64,000 nucleotides of DNA, from assembly GCF_003434305.1 (NCBI RefSeq), contig NZ_QKKX01000009.1, positions 1 to 64,000 on the forward strand. Reading direction: 5' to 3'. Below are positions 1 to 7,788 of the stretch, one piece after another. The notes below the pieces were generated by a model. The model did not search any database. It was not told the DNA's origin and was given only the letters and a program-made list of their open reading frames with translations. Made by a program: the position numbers and the translations under genes. The stretch comes from Micromonospora sp. MW-13. Its GTDB lineage: Bacteria; Actinomycetota; Actinomycetes; Mycobacteriales; Micromonosporaceae. Within the stretch, counting starts at the first letter, position 1. Each line of letters starts with the position of its first letter.

Positions 1-427
1 CGAGCAGCGCGGCCAGCGCGACACCACCGCCGGCGACCAGCAGGGGCGCCGACCGGGCCCGGTGGAACCGCGTGACGGGTCGGTCGGCGTGCAGATCGAG
101 GAAGTCGAGCTGGGCCGGGTAGAGCTGTCGCAGCCAGTCCGGCACCGGCTCAGCCGGGTGCCGTGCCTCGGCGACGAAACCGTTGCGGGCCAGCGTGGCG
201 ACGAGCTCCAGGACCGAGCGCCGGGCCATCTCGGGTAGCCCCGACACCAGGTCGTCGAGGGTGCGCTCGCCGTCCAGGTTGCCGAAGACGGCGGCGACCA
301 GTTGGTACGCGCCGGCGCCCCGGATCGTGAACGACCCGGCGTTGTTGCTGAGCCGTACGCCGTCGGCACGCCGGACGTAGAACGCGTCCGGCCGGACCGT
401 GAACCGTCTGGTGTCGGGCATGGTCAT
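1..427 (-). CDS. ThiF-like TOMM/thiopeptide leader-binding maturation protein, 5' part
   Basis: This is the first ~142 codons of a gene that leaves the window at its left edge. The readable N-terminus (MTMPDTRRFTVRPDAFYVRR, then a GSF-x-IRGAGAY stretch, LDGERTLDDLVSGLP and ARNGF) matches the N-terminal, leader-peptide-binding part of the ocin-ThiF-like proteins that partner a YcaO cyclodehydratase in thiopeptide and other azole-forming pathways. A hydrophobic stretch rich in Ala, Leu and Val begins as the window ends. The ATG overlaps the stop of the adenylating enzyme upstream (ATGA), so it is the fifth gene of the leftward operon. In nosiheptide-type clusters this protein presents the precursor to the azole-forming enzyme. 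The YcaO partner is not visible and should lie just to the left. Confidence 0.75.
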   Translation of the reverse strand, partial: MTMPDTRRFTVRPDAFYVRRADGVRLSNNAGSFTIRGAGAYQLVAAVFGNLDGERTLDDLVSGLPEMARRSVLELVATLARNGFVAEARHPAEPVPDWLRQLYPAQLDFLDLHADRPVTRFHRARSAPLLVAGGGVALAALL

Positions 428-1716
428 CGCAGCTTTCCGTTGGCGTTGTAGACAGCACCGGCAGCCCGCTCGGAGACGACGTCGACGACCCCAGGCCGTT
501 CGTTCTCCGCCAGGTCCTGGCAGTGCTCGCGGACGGCGGCCGGGTCGACCTCGCCGACGATCCGGGCGACGAGGCGCTCCAACCCGGAGTCGGTGCGCTC
601 GACGAGGACCCGCGCGTCCGCCACGCCGGGCAGGAGCAGCAGGTGCCGTTCGATCGCCCGGGGGTAGACGAGGACGCCGCGCAGCTTCTCGCCGCCGTCC
701 ACCCGGCCCTCCAGGCACAGGTTCCCGGCCGCGTCGAATCGCCCGTAGTCGGTGCTGGCGATCTGGTCACCCGTCGGGCGGGGCGGCTCGCCGGGTGACC
801 ACAGGTGGCGACAGCAGTCCACCCCGGAGACCGCGACCCGACCGACACCCCGGGCGTCCGGGTTCTGGATCCACACGGCCTTGCCCGGGATCGGCGTTCC
901 GACGTGCTGGTTGTGGCCCGGGTCGGGGTCCACCGCGATGGCGCCGGTCTCGGCGGTGCCGTACAGGTTGGCGAGTGATGCGCCTCGGAACCGGTCCCGG
1001 ATCAGGTCGACCCGGGTCTTGGTGACGTGCCCACCGCCGAGGAACAGGGCGACGTGGCCCATCTCCAGCGGCGTCGGGGTGCCGACGCAGGCGGCGGCGG
1101 CGACTGCCGGGACGCTGAGTACGAACGTGTCTCCGCGCGCCTGCGCCACCGCCGACCAGTCGTGTGGCGGGAAGACCACCAGATCCCGTTGGAGGAACAG
1201 GCTGGGCAGCACGGTCATGAAGAACGCGGCCGAGAACTGCAGTGGCAGGCAGGTGGCGAGTGTCGCCGGGGTGCGCCCGGAGAACGCCGGTTGCAGCATC
1301 GCCCGTTCGTAGTGCAGGGCGACCAGTTCCCAGGCGTCCGCGTGGCCGATGGCGAGCTTCGCCAGGCCGGTGCTGCCGGAGGTGGCCACCCCCCACAGGG
1401 GCCGGTCGGTGGTGCTGACGAGGGGCGCGTCGATCTCGTGCAGACCCGGCACAAGTTCGCGGCGGCCACCGGCGACGGCGTCGACGGTGGCCCACAGCAA
1501 CGTGGTGTCCGGCACGCTGGCCACCGCGAACAGCGCGGCGAGGGAGGCCAGCCCGGAGGTCGGGTCGACCACGTACGCGCCGCCGGGACGTACCTGGTCA
1601 CAGCGGGAGGCGGACAGCTCGGCCCAGGTGGCGTACTGCCCGCCCCAGCGAACTCCGGTAGTGGTCGCCGGCGTGGTCAGAAAGCGCTGGAATGCTGGCC
1701 GACCCATGCCACCCAC
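424..1716 (-). CDS. nosI: NosI-like acyl-adenylating enzyme for the indolic acid moiety
   Basis: A 430-residue member of the ANL (AMP-forming ligase) superfamily. The P-loop SGSTG is at about residues 113-117 (ATSGSTGLAK), the A5-like motif NLYGTAETG lies mid-protein, and a short C-terminal domain with GEKLRG follows. At 430 residues it is shorter than most acyl-CoA ligases, as NosI is. By homology with the nosiheptide pathway it activates 3-methyl-2-indolic acid as the adenylate and loads it onto the carrier protein encoded just upstream. Two in-frame ATGs (1716 and 1707) are possible; either overlaps the carrier gene's end by 30-40 bases. It sits in the operon nosL-K-J-I-thiF. Function is inferred from family plus context. 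Confidence 0.85.
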   Translation of the reverse strand: MGGMGRPAFQRFLTTPATTTGVRWGGQYATWAELSASRCDQVRPGGAYVVDPTSGLASLAALFAVASVPDTTLLWATVDAVAGGRRELVPGLHEIDAPLVSTTDRPLWGVATSGSTGLAKLAIGHADAWELVALHYERAMLQPAFSGRTPATLATCLPLQFSAAFFMTVLPSLFLQRDLVVFPPHDWSAVAQARGDTFVLSVPAVAAAACVGTPTPLEMGHVALFLGGGHVTKTRVDLIRDRFRGASLANLYGTAETGAIAVDPDPGHNQHVGTPIPGKAVWIQNPDARGVGRVAVSGVDCCRHLWSPGEPPRPTGDQIASTDYGRFDAAGNLCLEGRVDGGEKLRGVLVYPRAIERHLLLLPGVADARVLVERTDSGLERLVARIVGEVDPAAVREHCQDLAENERPGVVDVVSERAAGAVYNANGKLR

Positions 1717-1871
1717 CCTTCGATCGTCCGGGGCCCGTCCTCAGCGGGCGCGCCGTAGCCCTGGTTGGTGAGGTACGCCCGCACGACCACCGCCTCCAGC
1801 GAGTCGAGCGGGCGGTGCGGGTCTTCCTCCTGGACCAGGTGGCAAAGCTGCGCCCGCAGGTCACTGCTCAC
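1677..1871 (-). CDS. nosJ: NosJ-like discrete acyl carrier (thiolation) protein
   Basis: A 64-residue carrier protein. The motif PLDSLEAVVV contains the DSL signature, with Ser24 as the predicted 4'-phosphopantetheine attachment site. The GTG start at 1871 overlaps the TGA of the acyltransferase upstream (GTGA), so the two are translationally coupled. In the nosiheptide pathway NosJ carries the indolic acid thioester between the adenylating enzyme NosI and the acyltransferase NosK. The length is short even for a carrier domain but fits the stand-alone NosJ type. It needs phosphopantetheinyl transfer; no transferase gene is visible in the window. Confidence 0.85.
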   Translation of the reverse strand: MSSDLRAQLCHLVQEEDPHRPLDSLEAVVVRAYLTNQGYGAPAEDGPRTIEGWVAWVGQHSSAF

Positions 1872-2578
1872 CGTGCTGTCTCCTTTCGCCAGAAGGCCTC
1901 GACGGCCTCGTTGAACTGTTCCGGCGCGTCGTGGCTGGCGATGTGTCCCGCGCCGTCGAGGACGCACCCCCGCACGCGGGGGCCGTACCGGCGCGCGTCG
2001 GTTGCGGCGACCCGCTCGACCGACTTGAGCGTGCCGTTGATCAGCAGCGTGTCGACGTCGAGCGCGGCCAGGTCCTGCGGTCGTACCAGTGCCGTCGTCT
2101 CGAACGCACGCTCGACGTGCTGGGTGAAGGCGGCCAGGGTGGCGCGCCATCGCGCGCCGTGCAGCCGGTCGTACTCCGCCATCAGGGCGGCGTCCGCGTC
2201 GACGAGCGTGCCGAAGCCGGCCAGCAGGGTGAGGAAGACGTCGCGGTCCATTCCCGGCGCGAAGCCGGTGAGGACCAACGATCGCACCAGGTCGGGCCGG
2301 GCGGCGGCGGTGCGGGTGGCGAGCGGACCACCCAGGTAGGAGGCGGCGACGAGCCGTCCGGGCCCGAAACGTTCAACGAGCGCGAGCACGTAGTGCAGCG
2401 CGGTGTCGAGGTAGTCGGGCCCGGCGTCGAGGCGGCAGCGGCCGTGCCCGGGCAGGTCGATGGGGATGACCTGGTACCGGCCGCTCCAGGCGCGGATCTG
2501 GCCGCTGAAGTGTCCGTACGCGGTACCCAGCAGCCCGTGCAGCAGGTACACGGGCTGCTGGTCGTTCTGCCCGCTCAA
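1868..2578 (-). CDS. nosK: NosK-like alpha/beta-hydrolase acyltransferase
   Basis: A 236-residue alpha/beta-hydrolase fold protein. It has the oxyanion-hole segment LLHGLLG (residues 12-18), a nucleophile elbow AASYLGG with Ser80 in place of the usual GxSxG, and a C-terminal GAGHIASHDAPEQF that supplies the catalytic His. The start is TTG, overlapping the TGA of nosL (TTGA). In nosiheptide biosynthesis NosK moves the indolic acyl group from NosJ onto a side chain of the thiazolyl peptide (a Cys thiol there). The precursor encoded here has Ser at the equivalent core position, so this copy is predicted to form an oxygen ester. That substrate switch is an inference. Confidence 0.83.
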   Translation of the reverse strand: MSGQNDQQPVYLLHGLLGTAYGHFSGQIRAWSGRYQVIPIDLPGHGRCRLDAGPDYLDTALHYVLALVERFGPGRLVAASYLGGPLATRTAAARPDLVRSLVLTGFAPGMDRDVFLTLLAGFGTLVDADAALMAEYDRLHGARWRATLAAFTQHVERAFETTALVRPQDLAALDVDTLLINGTLKSVERVAATDARRYGPRVRGCVLDGAGHIASHDAPEQFNEAVEAFWRKETAR

Positions 2579-3765
2579 CCCATCGCGACGGTCGCCACGC
2601 CGGCGGGGTCGACGAAGTGGTCGACCTGTAGTCCGCTGGCTTCCAGCCGGCTCAGGATGTGACGGGGCCGGCGCAGGTCGGCAACGAGGAACTGGGAGGT
2701 GTTCGCGTCGTTCTGCGCCTGCGTGTCCGGCCGGTAGGGGGCCACGTCGGGGCTGCCGGGGCTGAACACGCCGGCGAGGCCGACCGCCCGGTCCTGGAAC
2801 TCCTGCGGTTCCCGGGTGGTGAGTACGAGCCGCTGCTCGGGGCAGGTGAACGCGACCGCCGCCATCATCCGCAGGTAGTCGTCGTCGTTGATGCGGGTGG
2901 TGTCACGGGAGGCGTTGGCCGGGCGCATCCGCGGCAGCGACAGATCCACGATCGCCCCGCGGTCGCGCAGGTGAGCGCCGTGGGCGACCAGGTCGACGAG
3001 TTCCGCGGAGACGTCGTCGTGCAGGCCCACGAGGACACCCGGGTTGACATACCGGAATCCGGCATCGAGCCACCGGTCGAACGAGACGACGCGGCGGTCG
3101 AAGTCGGCCTTGGGCACCTCCAGCGGCGTCTTACCCATGAAGCGCCGGTAGGTCTCCCGGTCGTAGGACTCCTGGAACACGCACATAGTCACCGGCTCGG
3201 TGGGCCGGATCCACTCGGCGAGGACGTCGATCTCGTCCGGCTCCATGCTGCCGATGTTGAAGTAGATCCGTTCGAAGCCCATGTCCAGTGCGGCACGCAT
3301 GGCCCAGCCGATGCGAAAAGCCGTGCTCAACCTCGTGTACTTGTCCTGGTACTCGCCCGTCAGGAAGCCGACGCCCCGGATGCCCTCGTGGGTGAAGAGG
3401 ATGTTGAGCTGCTCAAGGAGCTCGTTCCGGCCGGAGAACTTGCGTTCCATGCGGCTGTTGCCCTTGCGCATCGAGCACATCTTGCACTCGGAGTCGCAGT
3501 GGTTGGTGGTGTAGAGCGGCACGAACGTGTGCAGGCGTGGCTGCCGGACCGCGCAGCGCGCCTCGGCCGCGGCGATCAGCTCCGCCGTCGAGATGGTCCT
3601 GTCCTGCCACAGCGCGAGCGCGACTGCGGGTCGACTGGCAGTCGGCTCCTGGCCGACGGGCAGTGTCAGGACCGCCCTCGTATCGACCGTTTCGGCCTCC
3701 TTCTGAACCATTGCGAAGTCCGGCTTGACGAAATCTGTCGAAGTGGTGACGGCCTCTTCCCCCAC
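2575..3765 (-). CDS. nosL: NosL-like radical SAM 3-methyl-2-indolic acid synthase
   Basis: A radical SAM enzyme of about 396 residues with the cluster motif CDSECKMC (CX3CX2C; Cys90, 94 and 97 from this start). Long stretches match the tryptophan-cleaving NosL family, such as GVGFLTGEYQ, RIYFNIGSMEPDEI and MCVFQESY. NosL rearranges L-tryptophan to 3-methyl-2-indolic acid, the precursor of the thiopeptide side ring. The reading frame is open to 3831 (a GTG with no good ribosome site). I chose the GTG at 3765 because GGAAGGG lies 6 bases before it. It is the first gene of the leftward five-gene operon and is divergent from the precursor peptide gene. Confidence 0.9.
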   Translation of the reverse strand: MGEEAVTTSTDFVKPDFAMVQKEAETVDTRAVLTLPVGQEPTASRPAVALALWQDRTISTAELIAAAEARCAVRQPRLHTFVPLYTTNHCDSECKMCSMRKGNSRMERKFSGRNELLEQLNILFTHEGIRGVGFLTGEYQDKYTRLSTAFRIGWAMRAALDMGFERIYFNIGSMEPDEIDVLAEWIRPTEPVTMCVFQESYDRETYRRFMGKTPLEVPKADFDRRVVSFDRWLDAGFRYVNPGVLVGLHDDVSAELVDLVAHGAHLRDRGAIVDLSLPRMRPANASRDTTRINDDDYLRMMAAVAFTCPEQRLVLTTREPQEFQDRAVGLAGVFSPGSPDVAPYRPDTQAQNDANTSQFLVADLRRPRHILSRLEASGLQVDHFVDPAGVATVAMG

Positions 3766-3894
3766 GACATTCCCTTCCAGCAGTTGGGCGATTGAATCGC
3801 CGTTAACACTTGCTGTCAGGAGTGCGATCACGGTCGCACCCCCGTCGTGCCTGCGGCGACGTTAGCGCACTTCAATCGATGTAGATAGGAGTCC

Positions 3895-3923
3895 TTGACA
3901 GCCGAAAATTGCGGTGCTAGAAG
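3895..3923 (+). promoter_or_regulatory. Distal promoter of the precursor-peptide gene
   Basis: A perfect TTGACA (3895-3900), a 17-base spacer, then TAGAAG (3918-3923). This is a close match to the principal actinobacterial (HrdB-type) promoter. Transcription from here would give nosM a leader of roughly 230 bases. Confidence 0.55.
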
Positions 3924-4082
3924 CCGTCGGCGCATCTGTGGCCGCCCCCGCCGAGCTGGAGGAATGCACCTTGTCCGTGTCGTCCCTACAGTGCGGCAGT
4001 TTCGTCTGTATGTTCGGAGAATAGCTCGCCTGTAGGGGTTTTGTAGCGAGCGTTTAATGCGTGGAAGATTGCTCGGATAGCC

Positions 4083-4112
4083 TTGACAACACCGCTGACT
4101 GCTCCATAGTTT
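4083..4112 (+). promoter_or_regulatory. Proximal promoter of the precursor-peptide gene
   Basis: TTGACA (4083-4088), an 18-base spacer, then TAGTTT (4107-4112). The predicted start is near 4119, giving a leader of about 44 bases before the nosM ATG. It is the second TTGACA-type promoter in tandem upstream of the precursor gene. Confidence 0.6.
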
Positions 4113-4162
4113 CTTCGGTGTCGGGGGCCACGAGGTAACCGAATTGGAAAGAGGGTGGCGAA

Positions 4163-4312
4163 ATGGAGAACGAGCTGCTGACGCTCGACATCGACGACCT
4201 GGAGATCTCGGAGTTCCTGGACGAGAGCCGGCTCGAGGACAGCGACGTCGTCGCGAAGGTCATGTCGGCGTCGTGCACCACGTGCGAGTGCAGCTGCAGC
4301 TGCTCCTCCTGA
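4163..4312 (+). CDS. nosM: Thiopeptide precursor peptide (nosiheptide/nocathiacin type)
   Basis: A 49-residue precursor. The leader of about 36 residues is acidic (LDIDDLEISEFLDESRLED, ending VAKVMSA) and resembles the nosiheptide leader. The last 13 residues, SCTTCECSCSCSS, form the core. The core agrees with nosiheptide (SCTTCECCCSCSS as I recall it) except for Ser instead of Cys at core position 8, which is the arrangement known for nocathiacin. Ser1 and Ser10 are the expected pyridine-forming pair, the Cys residues become thiazoles, Glu6 anchors the side ring, and the C-terminal Ser would give a dehydroalanine or amide. GAGGG lies 7 bases before the ATG. Two tandem promoters precede it and a strong hairpin follows. 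Confidence 0.95.
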   Translation: MENELLTLDIDDLEISEFLDESRLEDSDVVAKVMSASCTTCECSCSCSS

Positions 4313-4384
4313 CGACGCTGGCGCTCGATCCCGCGGGTCCGCTCGGCGACCGCCGATAGCCCGACATCGAGATAGCCCACCACG

Positions 4385-4436
4385 CCGGAACGTGCCCCGC
4401 GGCCAAGGGCCCCCGCCGCCGCGGGGCGCGTTCCGG
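4385..4436 (+). terminator. Hairpin attenuator between precursor gene and nosN
   Basis: An 18-base stem (left arm 4385-4402, right arm 4419-4436, a single G-T wobble) with a 16-base loop. It lies 72 bases after the nosM stop and 37 bases before nosN. No T-run follows, so it may act as a partial terminator or 3'-end stabiliser that gives more precursor mRNA than downstream enzyme mRNA. Confidence 0.65.
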
Positions 4437-4473
4437 ATGTGCAGCCACGCGGCGGCGCCCGAAAGGACGGCTC

Positions 4474-5712
4474 ATGACTACCGCACCCATCGCCGACACC
4501 GAGCTCCACCTGCCGAGCAGCAGCGCGGAACAACGCGTACTCATGCTGTACGTGCATGTGCCGTTCTGTCACTCCCGCTGCACTTTCTGTGACTGGGTCC
4601 AGGCGATCCCCAACAAGGACCTGCTGCGCAAGCCCGGCGATTCGGTCCGAATGAACTACATCCGGGCGTTGTGCCAGGAGATCGAACACCGTGGCGCCGA
4701 GCTGGCCGGTGTCGACACCCTGCCGTACGTCGTCTACTGGGGCGGCGGCACGGCGAGCAGCCTCGACAACGACGAGGCCACGCAGGTCATGACCGCGCTG
4801 CGGAACTCGTTCGATTTGAGCACGGTCGCCGAGGCCACCATCGAGTGCAGCCCGGACACCGTGGACGAGGAGAAGCTCGCCTTCTTCCGTAGCCTCGGCT
4901 TCAACCGGGTCTCCAGCGGCGTCCAGTCCTTCGACGACGAGCGGCTCAAGCGGCTCGGTCGTCGGCACAGCGCCGACCAGGCCAGCCGGCTCACCCACGC
5001 GGCCCGCGCCGTGGGGTTTGAGGACGTGTCGATCGACATCATGTCCGGCTTCCCGGACCAGAGCATGGACGAGCTACGGCACACGGTGGACAGGGCGCTG
5101 GAGCTGCCGATCAACCACCTGTCGCTCTACTCGTTCCGGCCCACGCCCGGCACCTTCATGCGCCGCAAGATGGATCCCGACGAGAAGCGCGGCTACGTGC
5201 GCGACCAGAAGCACCTGTTCACCGAAGCACGCCGACTGATCAACGCGGCCGGAATGAACGAGTACGCCTCCGGCTACTTCGGCAAGGTCTCGCCGTTCGC
5301 CGCGATGTACTTCCAACTGCGCGCCGACACCGTCGGATTCGGGTCCGGGGCGATCTCGCTGGTGAACCAGCAGTTCCAGTCCCACCGTAAGGGTCTGCTG
5401 CACAGCTACGTCCAGGCGCCGACCAGCTTCGACATCTCCGGACCCGCCAGCCAGGACCGGGTGCTGGTCTCGTTCCTCCAGGCCGGTCTCGCGATGTTCG
5501 ACGGAGTCCTGCGCGACGAGTGGCGCATCGCCACCGGCACCGAGCTCGACGAGGTGCTCACCCGTCCGGCCATCGCGCCGCTGTTCGAGTTTCTGCGGGG
5601 ACGGGGGCTCGTCTCCGACGAGCGGGGAATCCGACTGCCGGTGCGCAACGTCGGGGTGACCCTCATCGAGCTGGCGTTTGAGATGGCGATGTCCCAGCCG
5701 GAGCTTGAATGA
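4474..5712 (+). CDS. nosN: NosN-like class C radical SAM methyltransferase
   Basis: A 412-residue HemN-like radical SAM protein. The cluster motif CHSRCTFC (Cys32, 36 and 39) follows YVHVPF, and YWGGGTAS, ECSPDT, SSGVQSF and SLYSFRPTPGTFM follow in the usual HemN order, with a C-terminal HemN-type domain. Class C enzymes bind two SAM molecules. In the nosiheptide pathway NosN adds the C1 unit at indole C4 and closes the ester link to Glu6, making the side ring. GGACGG lies a few bases upstream of the ATG. The stop overlaps the next start (ATGA). Family assignment is firm; the exact chemistry follows from the homologue. Confidence 0.88.
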   Translation: MTTAPIADTELHLPSSSAEQRVLMLYVHVPFCHSRCTFCDWVQAIPNKDLLRKPGDSVRMNYIRALCQEIEHRGAELAGVDTLPYVVYWGGGTASSLDNDEATQVMTALRNSFDLSTVAEATIECSPDTVDEEKLAFFRSLGFNRVSSGVQSFDDERLKRLGRRHSADQASRLTHAARAVGFEDVSIDIMSGFPDQSMDELRHTVDRALELPINHLSLYSFRPTPGTFMRRKMDPDEKRGYVRDQKHLFTEARRLINAAGMNEYASGYFGKVSPFAAMYFQLRADTVGFGSGAISLVNQQFQSHRKGLLHSYVQAPTSFDISGPASQDRVLVSFLQAGLAMFDGVLRDEWRIATGTELDEVLTRPAIAPLFEFLRGRGLVSDERGIRLPVRNVGVTLIELAFEMAMSQPELE

Positions 5713-6821
5713 CTGATACCACTCGCCACTGGTGGGAGCTGGAGATCGTCCTACCCGCCGATCGGTGGTGCGCCTTCGTCGCCGACGTGGCGGGGCCGTT
5801 GCTGGACATGTGCGCGAGCACCGGTTCCCGGATCGGTAGCGCGCTGCTGGTCCGCGACGTCACCGCACAGGGGTCGCCGGCGATCTACGTGCAGGCGCTG
5901 GCGGTGAGCGGTTCCGAGCTGGCGGACGCCTACCGGATGGTGCTGCCGGCGTCGTACACGCCGGCGGTCGCCGGGGCCGTCACGGTCGATTCCCGGCTCC
6001 CGGGCGGGGGGCCCACCGGCCCGATCGACTCCCCGGTGGCGTCCGTCGACACCGCCGTGGTGCGGCCCGCCCGACTTGTCCCGCTCGCCGGGCCGGTCTT
6101 CGGTGGCACCGCCCTGCCCGCGCTCACCCGCACCTTCCTGCACCGGGTCGGCCCGGCGCTGGTGCACCTGGCGCAGGAGGGCCGGGGCCAGCGCCGGTCG
6201 ATGCTGGAGGCCGCCCTGCCCGTGATGGCGGCGCAGCTCAAGGCGCAGGGTCCGTCGGGCGCACCGGGCGCCGAGAATCTCGCCCTCAACGGCGTGCCGC
6301 TGGGCTTCTTGAGCTTCCGGTCCCACGCCGAGGCGTTCTTCGCGACCTGCCGGGACCCAGCGGCCACCCGCGCGGCGATGGACGGCCGATACCACGGCGC
6401 TCGGGCCGGTATCGACCGGACGGTCGCCGCAGTCTTCGAGGCGGCCGAGACCGGCTCGCTGCGAGACGGCCCCGCCGGGCTCTGGTACACGACAGCCTGT
6501 GCGGCGAAGGCGGAGTTCATCTCCGCGTTCCGCGCAGCGGAGTTGACGGTCTCGGCGCCGCCGGACCCGACCCGGCATGGCAACGACCTGGCGCACAGCC
6601 GGTTCCATCGCAAGGCGGGCGCGTCGACGACGCTGCAGGCGTACATCCAGGGTGATCCGGCGTTCCTTGCCGTACGCCTCTGCACCAGCCTGCTCTACCT
6701 CGGGCTGCACACCGCCGGTCTGACGCTGGCCGAGCGGTACTTCCTCTGCCACGTCATCGGTCGAGCCTGCGAATCGTTGAGCGGCACCGATGCCCTGTCG
6801 ATCCTCGACAACCTCTCCTGA
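5709..6821 (+). CDS. nosO: NosO-like thiopeptide [4+2] cyclase (pyridine synthase)
   Basis: A 370-residue protein of the thiopeptide-type LanB C-terminal family, opening with HWWELEIVLPADRW as these proteins do. Such enzymes condense two dehydroalanines of the modified precursor to make the central (hydroxy)pyridine and expel the leader peptide. It overlaps nosN by four bases (ATGA) and ends the rightward precursor operon. No active-site motif is diagnostic here, so the call rests on family resemblance, length and position directly after nosN, as in nosiheptide-type clusters. Confidence 0.8.
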   Translation: MTDTTRHWWELEIVLPADRWCAFVADVAGPLLDMCASTGSRIGSALLVRDVTAQGSPAIYVQALAVSGSELADAYRMVLPASYTPAVAGAVTVDSRLPGGGPTGPIDSPVASVDTAVVRPARLVPLAGPVFGGTALPALTRTFLHRVGPALVHLAQEGRGQRRSMLEAALPVMAAQLKAQGPSGAPGAENLALNGVPLGFLSFRSHAEAFFATCRDPAATRAAMDGRYHGARAGIDRTVAAVFEAAETGSLRDGPAGLWYTTACAAKAEFISAFRAAELTVSAPPDPTRHGNDLAHSRFHRKAGASTTLQAYIQGDPAFLAVRLCTSLLYLGLHTAGLTLAERYFLCHVIGRACESLSGTDALSILDNLS

Positions 6822-6840
6822 GGCGACCGAACAGCGGCGC

Positions 6841-6875
6841 GACGCCGGGCGAGCGCGTGACGTGGGCTCGGCGTC
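6841..6875. terminator. Bulged hairpin between convergent genes
   Basis: GACGCCG-(GGC)-GAGC (6841-6854) can pair with GCTCGGCGTC (6866-6875), leaving a three-base bulge. It lies in the 54-base gap between nosO and the convergent YdhR-like gene, so it could end both transcripts. Confidence 0.4.
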
Positions 6876-7319
6876 TCAGCCGCGCCGGGGGTGGACAGGG
6901 ATGATCGAAGCGGCGCCCGGGTTGTGCTCCACGGGGCGGACGAAGGGCTCCGCCTCGGGCGCCTCGTAGGCCATCCCCACGCCGGCCACGAGCTTGCCGA
7001 CGTCGCTGAGCCCCTCGGCAGCGGCCTCCACCCCGAAATACTGTCGGCTGGTGGGGAGATAGCCGATCAGCTCACCCACCCGGGAGGCCACCGGCGGAGC
7101 GCCGTAGGCGGCTTCCTTGTTGTCCCACAGGTAGACCGCCCCCCAGGTCTCGCCGTCCGGTCCGGTCGACGAGATCCAGACCTTCTGCCGCAGCCCGGGC
7201 ACCCGGGAATAGGCGTCGACGGCGTAGTCGCGCAGGTAGGCCCGCAGCGAGGCCACCGTCTGCTCGGAGTGGGACAGGTCCCACAAGATTATGGAGCAGT
7301 AGAGGCTGTTGTCCTGCAC
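6876..7319 (-). CDS. YdhR-like putative monooxygenase-fold protein
   Basis: A 147-residue protein whose middle (PGLRQKVWISSTGPDG, then WGAVYLWDNKEAA) resembles the YdhR family of small dimeric alpha+beta-barrel proteins, often called putative monooxygenases. The GTG start is set by GGGAGGA four bases upstream; farther upstream starts would give an Arg/Pro-rich tail with no support. It stands alone on the minus strand between the [4+2] cyclase and the P450. A tailoring role such as hydroxylation or folding assistance is possible, but nothing in the sequence proves it. The C-terminal ~50 residues do not match the family core as I know it. Confidence 0.55.
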   Translation of the reverse strand: MQDNSLYCSIILWDLSHSEQTVASLRAYLRDYAVDAYSRVPGLRQKVWISSTGPDGETWGAVYLWDNKEAAYGAPPVASRVGELIGYLPTSRQYFGVEAAAEGLSDVGKLVAGVGMAYEAPEAEPFVRPVEHNPGAASIIPVHPRRG

Positions 7320-7788
7320 GGCGTCCTCCCATAAGGCCGATAACCTGCCGACGAGTCTATCGGGAGACGATGGAGTCCGAAATGGTTTCGGGACGCGGCG
7401 CGCCGGACGGATGGTCGTTGCCGGGACGACGGCCCGGACAATGCCGGATAGGGGCGAGTGTGGTCGCTCAAGAGCCGGCCAAGGATGGCTAAAGAACGGC
7501 ATTGTCCGTATCGACCTGCCGCCGCACCCTGGGCTCGTGCGTCAGCGAGGTCGTTGACGATTCCGCAGGTGGCACATCATGCCGGCGCACTTCGGAACCG
7601 CTTATCATGGTGATCCATCTCCGTCAACTTCACTTGTCTGCCTCTGGTCGTCCGGGATATTTTCCGAGCCGACCGCGAATTCTTCACGCAGGACTCCGCA
7701 GCCTCTTCGTCGTCGAATACCGCCAGGCGCCGAGCCGATGGTCGGCGACATGACCCACCGTCGTTCACCACGCAGACAGGGACCGCGC
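7320..7788. other. Divergent intergenic region upstream of the P450
   Basis: About 470 bases with lower GC than the flanking genes. It must hold the promoters of the YdhR-like gene and the P450, but I see only weak candidates (for example TTGACG at 7554-7559 without a good -10). The P450 frame is open back to 7579, but no ribosome site supports an earlier start. Confidence 0.5.

Larger units (their letters stand above)
3766..4162. other. Divergent regulatory region between nosL and nosM
   Basis: About 400 bases without a credible gene, less GC-rich than its surroundings. It separates the two thiopeptide operons and carries two rightward sigma70-like promoters (listed separately). I could not find an equally good leftward promoter for nosL. 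The sequence up to 3831 could be an N-terminal extension of nosL if its farther GTG is used. Confidence 0.7.
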
